From assembly GCF_036241575.1 (NCBI RefSeq), contig NZ_CP108455.1, positions 3,902,001-3,966,000 of the forward strand: a stretch of DNA of 64,000 bases. The letters run 5' to 3'. Positions 49,201 through 57,410 of this stretch are shown here, piece by piece. Position numbers and translations under genes: made by a program. Every line of letters begins with the position of its first letter. Position 1 is the first letter of the stretch. The stretch comes from Streptomyces sp. NBC_01267. Its GTDB lineage: Bacteria; Actinomycetota; Actinomycetes; Streptomycetales; Streptomycetaceae. The notes beneath the pieces were generated by a model. That model worked only from the letters and a program-made list of their open reading frames with translations. It did no database searches and was not told the origin of the DNA.

Positions 49201-49227
49201 TTGTCCACAAAGGTGGATTCATCCACA
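49201..49227. promoter_or_regulatory. DnaA-box pair upstream of parA
   Basis: A perfect TTGTCCACA (49201-49209) and TCATCCACA (49219-49227) lie 37 bp before the parA start codon, in the 251-bp rsmG-parA gap, next to parS 3. Confidence 0.6.
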
Positions 49228-49263
49228 GAAGAACATGCCTCGCTGGTTCACACCCCCGAAAGC

Positions 49264-50340
49264 ATGGCAGGCTCTGTGCATTGCGAGCCTGAAGTCGAGG
49301 AGGGTGAATCCTTGCGGTCCGACGCCAACATCGCGGGACCGATGACCGATCCGGTCCCCGGTCCCCGTACCGAGTCGGCGGGAGAGGATGTTTCACGTGA
49401 AACACCGCCCCCGATGGACGACACCCCTATTGGTCGCGCTGCCCAGCTGGCAGTAGAAGCTCTCGGCCGTGCCGGTGAGGGTCTGCCACGGCCGGAGCGG
49501 ACACGTGTCATCGTGGTCGCCAATCAGAAGGGCGGCGTCGGTAAGACCACCACAACGGTCAACCTTGCCGCTTCACTCGCGCTGCACGGTGCGCGTGTGC
49601 TGGTGGTTGACCTTGACCCTCAGGGAAACGCCTCTACGGCGTTGGGGATCGACCATCACTCTGAAGTTCCGTCGATCTACGATGTTCTGGTAGAGAGTCG
49701 GCCGCTCTCCGAGGTCGTACAACCGGTCCCAGATGTTGAAGGCCTCTTCTGCGCTCCGGCAACCATTGATCTCGCTGGTGCTGAGATCGAGTTGGTCTCT
49801 CTGGTGGCTCGGGAAAGCCGACTGCAGCGGGCTCTCCAGGCCTACGAACAGCCGCTGGACTACATCCTCATCGACTGCCCGCCGTCTTTGGGGCTGCTGA
49901 CAGTCAATGCGATGGTCGCCGGTGCCGAAGTGCTGATCCCGATTCAGTGTGAGTACTACGCCCTTGAGGGCCTGGGCCAGCTACTGCGGAATGTCGATCT
50001 GGTGCGGGGGCATCTCAACCCCGAACTGCATGTGTCGACGATTCTGCTCACCATGTACGACGGCAGGACCCGGCTAGCGTCGCAGGTGGCAGATGAGGTG
50101 CGAAGTCACTTCGTCCGTGAGGTGCTCAAGACGAGCATCCCCCGGTCTGTGCGCATCTCTGAGGCCCCGAGCTACGGGCAGACGGTCCTCACCTATGATC
50201 CGGGATCGAGCGGTTCGCTGTCGTATCTCGAAGCGGCTCGTGAGATCGCGCTGCGCGGCGTCGATATGCACTACGACGCCCGGCACGCGCATACGGGCAG
50301 TCAAAATAGCCAGCAAAGCATGCCGGAGGGGATCCAGTGA
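49264..50340 (+). CDS. parA: ParA chromosome-partition ATPase
   Basis: About 358 residues. A disordered acidic N-terminus of some 80 residues, longer than in most ParA proteins, precedes the deviant Walker [16 protein letters not shown], the [10 protein letters not shown] loop and the [18 protein letters not shown]alker B. ParA dimers bind nucleoid DNA and move ParB-parS complexes; in Streptomyces they extend along sporulating hyphae. The ATG at 49264 matches known Streptomyces ParA starts, though the ribosome site is weak; the frame is open up to GTG 49102. A parS lies inside the N-terminal coding part. Confidence 0.95.
   Translation: MAGSVHCEPEVEEGESLRSDANIAGPMTDPVPGPRTESAGEDVSRETPPPMDDTPIGRAAQLAVEALGRAGEGLPRPERTRVIVVANQKGGVGKTTTTVNLAASLALHGARVLVVDLDPQGNASTALGIDHHSEVPSIYDVLVESRPLSEVVQPVPDVEGLFCAPATIDLAGAEIELVSLVARESRLQRALQAYEQPLDYILIDCPPSLGLLTVNAMVAGAEVLIPIQCEYYALEGLGQLLRNVDLVRGHLNPELHVSTILLTMYDGRTRLASQVADEVRSHFVREVLKTSIPRSVRISEAPSYGQTVLTYDPGSSGSLSYLEAAREIALRGVDMHYDARHAHTGSQNSQQSMPEGIQ
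49390..49403. other. parS centromere site 4, inside parA
   Basis: Perfect core with full 16-bp consensus flanks (49389-49404). It is translated as Val-Ser-Arg-Glu-Thr in the ParA N-terminal extension. Confidence 0.93.
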
Positions 50341-51437
50341 GTGAGCGACGTAGAGGCCTGGGGCGTGGGCTCGGTGCGCTGATCCCTGCTGCACCGCAGG
50401 AGAAGGCAGGCCTGGTCGGCGGGGAGGGGTCTGCTTCCCCAGGGGCGGCCTCGGTACTGACGGCGGAGAGGGGAGTGGCTGCCGCGAAGTTGGCCGCGCT
50501 TCCGCCAAGCACCGTTTCACGTGAAACGGTGGTGCCTGCTCAGGAGTCGGCACCTAAGGCAGAGGCACCAGAGCCCGCGAGCGCCTACTTCGCGGAGCTG
50601 CTGCTGGATGCGATCACACCCAATCCGCGTCAGCCGCGAGAGGTGTTCGATGACGATGCTCTGGCTGAGCTCGTCTCCTCTATCAAGGAGGTGGGCCTTC
50701 TCCAGCCCGTCGTTGTACGGCAGGTGGGGACTGAGCGGTTCGAGCTCATCATGGGTGAGCGGCGCTGGAGGGCTTGTCGTGAGGCAGGGCTGGAGCGCAT
50801 CCCGGCGATTGTCCGGGCGACGGACGATGAGAAGTTGCTTCTGGATGCACTGCTGGAGAACCTGCACCGCTCTCAGTTGAACCCGCTGGAAGAGGCGGCT
50901 GCCTATGACCAGTTGCTTCAGGATTTCAGCTGCACCCACGATCAACTGGCCGATCGAATCGGCCGATCGCGTCCTCAAGTTTCCAACACGCTGCGACTGC
51001 TGAGGCTTTCGCCCCCGGTGCAGCGCAGGGTTGCTGCGGGTGTGCTGTCTGCGGGGCACGCCCGAGCTCTGCTCTCGGTGGATGACTCCGAGGAGCAGGA
51101 CCGGCTGGCCCATCGCATCGTGGCGGAGGGGCTTTCGGTGCGTGCGGTCGAAGAGATCGTCACCTTGATGCAGTCGCGGCCACAGAGCACTCCCAAGTCC
51201 AAGGGGCCGCGGGCAGGTGCCCGTCTTTCACCCGCCCTGTCTGATCTTGCGTCACGACTCTCGGATCGTTTCGAGACGCGAGTGAAGGTCGACTTGGGTC
51301 AGAAGAAGGGGAAGATCGTCGTCGAGTTCGCTTCCATGGATGATTTGGACCGGATTCTTGGTTCGCTTGCCCCAGGTGAGGGACGTGTGCTGGAGAAGCG
51401 GCTCACGGAGGAAGCAGCGGAAGACGACGAGGGCTGA
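50337..51437 (+). CDS. parB: ParB centromere-binding CTPase
   Basis: A 366-residue protein: N-terminal ParA-contact segment ([13 protein letters not shown]), variable linker, CTP-binding ParB/Srx domain ([13 protein letters not shown] ... [26 protein letters not shown] with the GERR motif and [21 protein letters not shown]), a helix-turn-helix reading parS ([26 protein letters not shown]) and a C-terminal dimerisation domain. GTG start overlaps the parA stop by four bases. A parS lies in its own linker-coding sequence. Confidence 0.97.
   Translation: MSERRRGLGRGLGALIPAAPQEKAGLVGGEGSASPGAASVLTAERGVAAAKLAALPPSTVSRETVVPAQESAPKAEAPEPASAYFAELLLDAITPNPRQPREVFDDDALAELVSSIKEVGLLQPVVVRQVGTERFELIMGERRWRACREAGLERIPAIVRATDDEKLLLDALLENLHRSQLNPLEEAAAYDQLLQDFSCTHDQLADRIGRSRPQVSNTLRLLRLSPPVQRRVAAGVLSAGHARALLSVDDSEEQDRLAHRIVAEGLSVRAVEEIVTLMQSRPQSTPKSKGPRAGARLSPALSDLASRLSDRFETRVKVDLGQKKGKIVVEFASMDDLDRILGSLAPGEGRVLEKRLTEEAAEDDEG
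50514..50527. other. parS centromere site 5, inside parB
   Basis: Perfect core within a 22-bp palindrome (50510-50531), translated as Val-Ser-Arg-Glu-Thr in the ParB linker. Confidence 0.92.
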
Positions 51438-51455
51438 GTCCGTAGTCGGGTAGCG

Positions 51456-51496
51456 AGGCGGGGCATGTCCGGTGAGCCGGAACATGCCCCGCCTCT
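51456..51496 (+). terminator. parAB terminator
   Basis: 14-bp stem (51456-51469 with 51483-51496) with an extra CCGG/CCGG pairing in the loop, followed by TTTGCTTTCTC. The rest of 51438-51726 shows no supportable gene. Confidence 0.87.
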
Positions 51497-51726
51497 TTGC
51501 TTTCTCGCGGTGTCCGTTAGATCGGCCGGATGGATACGATGCGTTCTGTTACGGCGCATCCATTTTGGTCCACCTTGGAGCGGCGGCTGGGGCTGTATGA
51601 ACGGCAACCAGGGGAGGTCTCTTGTTCTGAGTTCGGAGTGGTCAGCGAGTTCGTCAGCGCCCTGGACCGGGATGTGCTGAGTGCCGCGCTTGCAGCGCCA
51701 GGCGGAGGAAGTGAGGAGCACCGTTC

Positions 51727-52344
51727 ATGGGGCGTCGGCTTGTACCGCTCACACTGGATAACCTTCCGGACCTCCCCAAGCGCTGCCGTTCTTGCGTCTT
51801 CTGGGAGCTTGATCCAGTCACTGGGGAAGCCGCGATAAAGGCGGGTACGCCCGAGCTGGCAAAGGAAGCCTGGATCTCCGCCGTACTCCTGGAGTGGGGA
51901 TCGTGCGGCAGGGCCATCTACGTCGACGGTGTGCCGGTGGGCTTCGTTCTCTACGCGCCTCCGGCATATGTACCGCGTTCCACGGCCTTCCCGACCAGTC
52001 CTGTCTCATCCGACGCCGTTCAGCTGATGACAGCGTGGATCATGCCTGGATACCAGGGGCAGGGGTTGGGACGGGTGCTGGTACAGACGGTCGCCAAGGA
52101 CCTGTTACGGAGGGGCTTCAAGGCGATCGAGGCCTTCGGCGATGCCCGATGGAAAGAGCCGGCCTGCGTGCTTCCGGCGGACCATCTTCTGGCAGTCGGC
52201 TTCAAGACCGTACGGCCGCATCCGAACTACCCTCGGCTGAGGCTTGAACTGCGCACCACTCTGTCCTGGAGGGAAGACGTGGAGCTTGCCCTCGACCGTC
52301 TGCTGGGCGTGGTGAAGAAGGACCCGGTGTTGCGTCCGCTGTGA
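51727..52344 (+). CDS. GNAT-family acetyltransferase
   Basis: A 205-residue acyl-CoA N-acyltransferase. The fold's core is DAVQLMTAWIMPGYQGQGLGRVLVQTVAKDLLRRG (residues 98-132), where QGQGLGR is the CoA pyrophosphate loop. The N-terminal part has a Cys pair (RCRSCVFWELDP). A homologue sits next to parB in mycobacteria (Rv3916c), but the substrate is not known. The end is basic (VVKKDPVLRPL). Confidence 0.9.
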   Translation: MGRRLVPLTLDNLPDLPKRCRSCVFWELDPVTGEAAIKAGTPELAKEAWISAVLLEWGSCGRAIYVDGVPVGFVLYAPPAYVPRSTAFPTSPVSSDAVQLMTAWIMPGYQGQGLGRVLVQTVAKDLLRRGFKAIEAFGDARWKEPACVLPADHLLAVGFKTVRPHPNYPRLRLELRTTLSWREDVELALDRLLGVVKKDPVLRPL

Positions 52345-52372
52345 GGCCCGCGCTCTCACAGATCTCGCCGCA

Positions 52373-52414
52373 ACGTGAAACAGGGCCACCCCGGAGGGCA
52401 GCCCTGTTTCACGT
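52373..52414. terminator. Bidirectional hairpin between GNAT gene and trxA, containing parS
   Basis: Perfect 14-bp stem (52373-52386 with 52401-52414), 14-base loop, between convergent genes ending at 52344 and 52430. The right arm runs into parS (52406-52419); the left arm carries the half site. Confidence 0.82.
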
Positions 52415-52419
52415 GAAAC
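52406..52419. other. parS centromere site 6
   Basis: Perfect core overlapping the right arm of the GNAT/trxA terminator hairpin. Confidence 0.92.
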
Positions 52420-52429
52420 GTCAGCGGAG

Positions 52430-52777
52430 TCAGGCCTTCGTGGCCTCGCCACCGATGAAACCCTCAAGGTCGCGGACAATCGCGGCCTTCGGCTTGGCAC
52501 CGACGATGGTCTTGGCCACCTCGCCGCCCTGGTAGACATTGAGAGTCGGGATCGACATCACGCCGTACTTGGCGGCCGTACCCGGGTTCTCGTCGATGTT
52601 GAGTTTCACGATCTCGATCTGGTCGCCGTACTCGGCCGCGATCGCCTCAAGGGAGGGGGCGATCTGGCGGCACGGACCGCACCAGGCGGCCCAGAAGTCG
52701 ACGAGTACGGGCTTGTCGTTCTTGAGCACGTCCTGTTCGAAGGAGGCGTCAGTCACGTTCTTCAGGGTGCCGGCCAC
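52430..52777 (-). CDS. trxA: Thioredoxin
   Basis: A 115-residue thioredoxin with the redox motif in FWAAWCGPCRQIAPSLE (residues 28-44) and the cis-Pro in MSIPTLNVYQGGE. It reduces protein disulfides using electrons from TrxB, encoded 51 bp upstream. GTG start with AGGAG. Co-location with sigM suggests a stress-linked thiol system. Confidence 0.97.
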   Translation of the reverse strand: MAGTLKNVTDASFEQDVLKNDKPVLVDFWAAWCGPCRQIAPSLEAIAAEYGDQIEIVKLNIDENPGTAAKYGVMSIPTLNVYQGGEVAKTIVGAKPKAAIVRDLEGFIGGEATKA

Positions 52778-52828
52778 GGCGGGCTCCTCTTTCTTGGCGG
52801 GGTGTATGGGGGTGAGGTTCGTAGGGGA

Positions 52829-53803
52829 TCAGGCGCTGGCGATCTTCTCGGGCTCTGCGGCCTTCTCACCGGCGGCCAGGGCGGCCAGGAAGCGCTCGGC
52901 GTCCAGAGCGGCGGAGCATCCAGTGCCGGCGGCAGTGATGGCCTGCCGGTAGGTGTGGTCCACCACGTCACCCGCGCCGAAGACACCGGTCAGGTTCGTC
53001 CGCGTGGAAGGTGCATCGACCTTCAGATAGCCCTCGCCGTCCAGGTCCAGCTGGCCCTTGAACAGCTCCGTGCGGGGGTCGTGGCCGACTGCGATGAACA
53101 GCCCGGTAACCGCCAGCTCAGAGGTCTCACCGGTCTTGGTGTTGCGCAGAGTCAGGCTGGAGAGCTTCTGCTCACCATGGATGACGGCGACCTCGCTGTC
53201 CCAGGCGAACTTGATCTTCGGATCCGCGATGGCGCGCTCCTGCATTGCCTTGGAGGCCCGCAGAGTGTCACGGCGGTGGACGATCGTGACGGACTTGGCG
53301 AACCTGGAAAGGAAGGTGGCCTCCTCCATGGCGGTGTCTCCGCCGCCGATGACGGCGATGTCCTGGTCCTTGAAGAAGAAGCCGTCGCAGGTGGCACACC
53401 AGGAGACACCCCGTCCGGAGAGCGCGTCCTCGTTGGGCAGACCGAGCTTGCGGTGCTGCGAGCCGGTCGTGACGATGACAGCCTTGGCACGGTGCACTGT
53501 GCCCGCAGTGTCGGTGACGGTCTTGATGTCGCCGGTCAGGTCGACGGCCACGATGTCGTCAGGAACCAGCTCGGCGCCGAAGCGTTCGGCTTGGGCGCGC
53601 ATGCTGTCCATCAGGTCCGGTCCCAGGATGCCGTCCTGGAATCCGGGGAAGTTCTCCACCTCGGTGGTGTTCATGAGCGCACCACCGGCGGTGACGGCGC
53701 CTTCGAAGACCAGCGGCTGCAGTGACGCGCGTGCGGTGTACAGCGCGGCGGTGTAACCGGCGGGCCCGGAGCCGATAATGATCACGTTACGGACGTCGCT
53801 CAC
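52829..53803 (-). CDS. trxB: Thioredoxin reductase
   Basis: A 324-residue FAD/NADPH enzyme: FAD loop [21 protein letters not shown], redox centre [11 protein letters not shown] (near residue 142), NADPH loop [12 protein letters not shown] and the C-terminal [23 protein letters not shown]. It passes electrons from NADPH to thioredoxin. GTG start after GAGGAAG. Confidence 0.97.
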   Translation of the reverse strand: MSDVRNVIIIGSGPAGYTAALYTARASLQPLVFEGAVTAGGALMNTTEVENFPGFQDGILGPDLMDSMRAQAERFGAELVPDDIVAVDLTGDIKTVTDTAGTVHRAKAVIVTTGSQHRKLGLPNEDALSGRGVSWCATCDGFFFKDQDIAVIGGGDTAMEEATFLSRFAKSVTIVHRRDTLRASKAMQERAIADPKIKFAWDSEVAVIHGEQKLSSLTLRNTKTGETSELAVTGLFIAVGHDPRTELFKGQLDLDGEGYLKVDAPSTRTNLTGVFGAGDVVDHTYRQAITAAGTGCSAALDAERFLAALAAGEKAAEPEKIASA

Positions 53804-53908
53804 GGGTTTCTTCCTCGTCTCTGCGGACTGCTTACTGCCTACTGGGCCAGGTCCAATGGACTCTCAACCCACCCAACGGATCCTACGGGGCGTGCATTCC
53901 CGACAGGG

Positions 53909-54805
53909 TCAGCCGCGGGGGTAGACGTGCGTCAACAGAACCTTGCCGCGGACGGGTGGCACAGCGTCGACGCAGGCCGCATCGACGACGTATGCCTGAA
54001 TCCGGCTGCTGTCAGTAGGGTGCGGTAGCACGACGAGGAAGGCATCTACGCCTTTGTAGGTCCCCTTCTGCGCGGCGAGCGGGCTTTCATCACGGCCGAT
54101 GCCACTCTCCACACAGGGAGGCACCACCACTGCAAGGCCTTTCTTGAGGGCCTTCGGGCTGGAGTCCAGATGAACGGAGGGCGCTTCCTTCTCGTGCGGA
54201 GAAGCCACTGACGCCGGCGGTGTATCTGTGGCCAGGAGAGAGTGCACCTGCCCGCGGAGCGCAGACTCAGCGAAGACGGGCGCCTCTCCACGTTTCGATG
54301 TGTTCTCAGCGGCCCTGGTGTCGCCATGGGACGGGGCAAGTGACGACTGCAGGAAGAACACACTGACGCCGATGACAGCGGCGCCGAAGGCTGCGCTGAG
54401 TGCGGCGACGTGCCGTCGGCGCCGCACTGTGCGGGTGCGGCCGGGCCCTGTGCCGGCACGGGGGTGCCCTGACGGGCGGCTTGTGCTGGCTGACTCCGCA
54501 GCCAGGGAAGCGCGCGATGTTTCACGTGAAACATGCGTCGTTTTCTCTCCTCCATCGACATCGCGCAGTGCTTCCGCAGCCAGAGCAGCATCGATGCGGT
54601 CCGCGATGTCGGACGGCATCTCCACCGGGTCCGGCAGGCGGCCGAGCAGCTTCTGGATTTCGTCGAGAGAGTCCTTGATTTCGGCGCACGAAGAGCACCC
54701 GCCTAGGTGCTTGCGTACGGATGCGGCACGGGACGGAGCGAGGATGCTGAGGTCGGAGATCTCTGAGGCATCAGGGTGTTGTGCCGCGTCGGTCCTCGAT
54801 GTCAT
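53909..54805 (-). CDS. rsmA: Anti-sigma factor RsmA (for SigM)
   Basis: A 298-residue membrane protein. The N-terminal anti-sigma domain has HLGGCSSC (a HxxxCxxC motif, near residue 33) and a helix leading to a basic stretch (RTRTVRRRRH), one membrane helix (VAALSAAFGAAVIGVSVFFL, near 135) and an extracytoplasmic domain of about 150 residues. It binds and silences the sigma factor encoded upstream, whose stop overlaps its start (ATGA). The S. coelicolor protein is reported to carry a [2Fe-2S] cluster, so redox control is likely. A parS lies in the linker-coding region. Confidence 0.9.
   Translation of the reverse strand: MTSRTDAAQHPDASEISDLSILAPSRAASVRKHLGGCSSCAEIKDSLDEIQKLLGRLPDPVEMPSDIADRIDAALAAEALRDVDGGEKTTHVSRETSRASLAAESASTSRPSGHPRAGTGPGRTRTVRRRRHVAALSAAFGAAVIGVSVFFLQSSLAPSHGDTRAAENTSKRGEAPVFAESALRGQVHSLLATDTPPASVASPHEKEAPSVHLDSSPKALKKGLAVVVPPCVESGIGRDESPLAAQKGTYKGVDAFLVVLPHPTDSSRIQAYVVDAACVDAVPPVRGKVLLTHVYPRG
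54519..54532. other. parS centromere site 7, inside rsmA
   Basis: Perfect core with consensus flanks, within an 18-bp palindrome. On the rsmA strand it is translated as Val-Ser-Arg-Glu-Thr, between the anti-sigma domain and the membrane helix. Confidence 0.92.
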
Positions 54806-55518
54806 GTGCGTCCACCTCCGCCCTTCGCTGCAGCAGGATCATGTGGCTCTGCGTCCTTCGGTCTCGGCGCAGGTGGGACGGATGCCCCTGACATCCGGTT
54901 CCGTCTTCTGTCGGGCCCGGTGCTGTCTTCCGAGTCGGGCAGGGCCGGGCGTAGATGAGCGAGTAGCGGCAGGAGCCTCGCTCGGCCCCGCGCACAGCGA
55001 CTCTTCACAGTCCCGTTCGGAACATTGAGGATGCGGGCTGCCTCAGCCACGGGATAGCCCTGCATGTCGACGAGAACCAGGGCGGCTCGCTGCTCAGGGG
55101 GAAGGGTGCTCATGGCCTTGATGAGTTGTCGGTGGAGGTCCTGGCGCTCAGCAGGTGCCTCGGCAGACTCATGGGGTTCAAGGAGTTGATCAAGACGTTC
55201 GGCGGTGTCAACGGGTGAGGTCTTACGGGAGGCGGCTTTGCGAGCCCGGTCGAGACAGGCATTGACGGTGATGCGGTGCAGCCAGGTAGTGACGGCTGAC
55301 TGGCCACGGAACGTGTGAGCGGCGCGATAGGCGGAGACCAGTGCGTCCTGGACGGCGTCGGCGGCTTCCTCTCGGTCTCCGAGGGTGCGCAGGGCGACGG
55401 CCCAGAGCCGGTCGCGGTGGCGACGCACGAGCTCACCGAAGGCGTCGGGATCACCTGCGACGTGGGCAGCCAGCAGTTCCTGGTCGTCCATGGCGCAGTG
55501 TTCGGCGTCGTCGTCCAA
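54802..55518 (-). CDS. sigM: ECF RNA polymerase sigma factor SigM
   Basis: A 238-residue ECF sigma factor. Region 2 has LVRRHRDRLWAVALRTLGDREEAADAVQDALVSAYRA and FRGQSAVTTWLHRITVNACLD; region 4 has LPPEQRAALVLVDMQGYPVAEAARILNVPNGTVKSRCARGRARL. A Pro-rich tail follows. I keep the TTG start at 55518 because GGGGAGGGG lies about ten bases upstream, whereas the ATG at 55491 lacks a ribosome site. It is coupled to its anti-sigma factor and sits upstream of trxB-trxA, a pattern shared with mycobacteria. Confidence 0.93.
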   Translation of the reverse strand: MDDDAEHCAMDDQELLAAHVAGDPDAFGELVRRHRDRLWAVALRTLGDREEAADAVQDALVSAYRAAHTFRGQSAVTTWLHRITVNACLDRARKAASRKTSPVDTAERLDQLLEPHESAEAPAERQDLHRQLIKAMSTLPPEQRAALVLVDMQGYPVAEAARILNVPNGTVKSRCARGRARLLPLLAHLRPALPDSEDSTGPDRRRNRMSGASVPPAPRPKDAEPHDPAAAKGGGGRT

Positions 55519-55548
55519 CGGTGAGTGCCCCTCCCCTGTCGGCCCTGA

Positions 55549-57282
55549 TCAGCCTGTGAACTTCACATCCGTCACAGCCTGCTTGTACCCTGCACCGCTG
55601 TACTGATCTCCGGGGGAGTTAGGCATGGCCGTGATCCAGACGAGTACGTATCGCGTGCTGACTGGTTTGTCGGCCTTGAGCTGAGCCGTGGTGCCGTTGG
55701 TGCTCGTAGAAGTGATCTTCTTCATCGAACTGAGTGGAGCGGACGAGGAGAGCGACCCTGCGGCATACAAGGAGATCGCGGTTTCGCTTCCCGGGTAAAG
55801 GAGCCCTATGGAGGCGGCCGATACGTCTTGCGCCGAGCCCAGGTCGTACACGATTCCGACGCCCTGCTTGAACGGGGCCAGAGTCGGGCCGCCCTTGTAG
55901 GAGAAGGTGCGCCAGTAGGTCGAGCTGTCGCCGTCGTAGGTGTCTCCGACGTCTGCCGGATGCTGCGGCTTTCCGTCCGGGTAGTACTCCGCGGCGTCCT
56001 TGATGGTGAGCGCCTTGGGAGCCTTCTCCTCGGTGGTGCCGTTGCTGTTGCCGTTGTGCGTCTGGCTCGTTCCGGGACTGTCCGAATCCTTGTCGCGGAG
56101 GAGCCTGTCGGCGAGCTGCCAGCTGCCCAGGCCCAGCGCTGCGATCAGGAGGGCGGACACGGCCCACTTCAAGGCCTTGCCGGTGCGGCCCTGGAGCGGG
56201 GGCGGCGGAGTGACCACGGGCTGGGTCGCAGCGACCCTGGCATCGGGAGCAGGACGGCCGTAGGTGCCCTGCTGATAGGTGGTGCGCTGGTACTCGGGTG
56301 GAGGGGTGTAGGCAGGCTCCGGAGGGCGGATGCGGGGCATCGCCGCCACTGCCTTGGCGAGCTCGTCCGGTGTCGTGCAGGGCGGTTCCTGGCGGGAGGC
56401 GGTTGCTCCGTCGTTGGCCAGAGCGCGCATGGCGAGTTCTGCCAGTCCGCGGTTGACGCCGGCCCGCACCTGGTCCGGAGGGATCAGCCCGACTCCCTTG
56501 GGCAGGCCGGAGAGACCGTAGGCGTCGGTCTCGTAGGGCCAGCGCTGAGTCAGCGACGCGTACAGCAGGGCGCCGATCGCTTCGGTGTCGGTGCGCTGAG
56601 GGGTGTCGGAGGTGATACCCCTCAGCGCGGCGTTCACTGCGAGGCCGCGGATGCGGTACTGCCCCGAGGAGGTACGCAGTACGGCACTGGGGGTGAGCCT
56701 GAGATGGGCCAGGCCTTCCCGGTGAGCGGCGGCCATGGCCTGGGAGACCTGGTTGACGAGCTGGTAGGCGTCGTGGGACTCCAGGGGACCGGAGGCGAGC
56801 AGCGCGGTAATTTCTGTCGCGTCGGGCAGCCATTCGTGGACGACGTAGACGAGGTCGTCCTCCTCGACGGCGTCCAGGACCTGTACGAAGCGCGGGTCGC
56901 CCAGTAGAGCCGAGGAGCGGGCCGCCGCGAGTACGGAGCGGGCTCTCGGGTGCTCTGCGGGAAGCAGGTGCACGCCGACTGCGCGCCGCAGCTTTTCGTC
57001 GACCGCGCGCCAGCTGCTGAAACCGTCCAGGCGGGTGACGCACTCCTCGAGCCGGTAGCGTCTGGCGAGCTTGTGCCCACTGTGCAGCTCGGGGGGCACG
57101 ACGGTCTCGTCGTGGTTCCGCTCGCTCTTGTCGTCGTCCTGGGGGCTTTCACCGGCCGTGGTGTCAGCCGTTTCCTGAGGTTCTACCGTGCCGTCGGCCG
57201 TGGCCTTGTCCGCCTTGGCGGACAGCGGTTTGTCGCCGCTGTTGTCGGCCACGTCGACGGCAGCCGTGCTACGTTCCGCCAC
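55549..57282 (-). CDS. MviN-associated membrane pseudokinase with lectin-like ectodomain
   Basis: About 577 residues. Residues 60-310 have a Ser/Thr-kinase fold (HKLARRYRLEECVTRLDGFSSWRAVDEKL...) that lacks catalysis: the Lys position reads VGVHLLPAEH, the HRD loop is HLRLTPSAVL without Asp, and DFG is replaced by RIRGLAV. A Pro-rich linker, a membrane helix (ALKWAVSALLIAALGLGSWQL, near 395) and an outer beta-sandwich like discoidin/carbohydrate-binding domains follow (TIKDAAEYYPDGKPQHPADV...). In mycobacteria this unit is fused to MviN. GTG 57282 follows AGGAACGACG and matches the family start. Confidence 0.88.
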   Translation of the reverse strand: MAERSTAAVDVADNSGDKPLSAKADKATADGTVEPQETADTTAGESPQDDDKSERNHDETVVPPELHSGHKLARRYRLEECVTRLDGFSSWRAVDEKLRRAVGVHLLPAEHPRARSVLAAARSSALLGDPRFVQVLDAVEEDDLVYVVHEWLPDATEITALLASGPLESHDAYQLVNQVSQAMAAAHREGLAHLRLTPSAVLRTSSGQYRIRGLAVNAALRGITSDTPQRTDTEAIGALLYASLTQRWPYETDAYGLSGLPKGVGLIPPDQVRAGVNRGLAELAMRALANDGATASRQEPPCTTPDELAKAVAAMPRIRPPEPAYTPPPEYQRTTYQQGTYGRPAPDARVAATQPVVTPPPPLQGRTGKALKWAVSALLIAALGLGSWQLADRLLRDKDSDSPGTSQTHNGNSNGTTEEKAPKALTIKDAAEYYPDGKPQHPADVGDTYDGDSSTYWRTFSYKGGPTLAPFKQGVGIVYDLGSAQDVSAASIGLLYPGSETAISLYAAGSLSSSAPLSSMKKITSTSTNGTTAQLKADKPVSTRYVLVWITAMPNSPGDQYSGAGYKQAVTDVKFTG

Positions 57283-57410
57283 CGTCGTTCCTGCCTCCCC
57301 ATCCGTTGCGCGCTGTCGGCCAGTCTGCAGAGCCATGCCAATTGTGCCCACAGTCCGGCGCTATGCACGACACGCGGCGACGGACGATGGTTGTGCGATC
57401 CCGCCGATGC

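Noticed and set aside
51465..51838. Possible small genes between parB and the GNAT gene
   Set aside because: They begin in the parAB terminator or run into the GNAT gene out of frame, with no ribosome site or family features.
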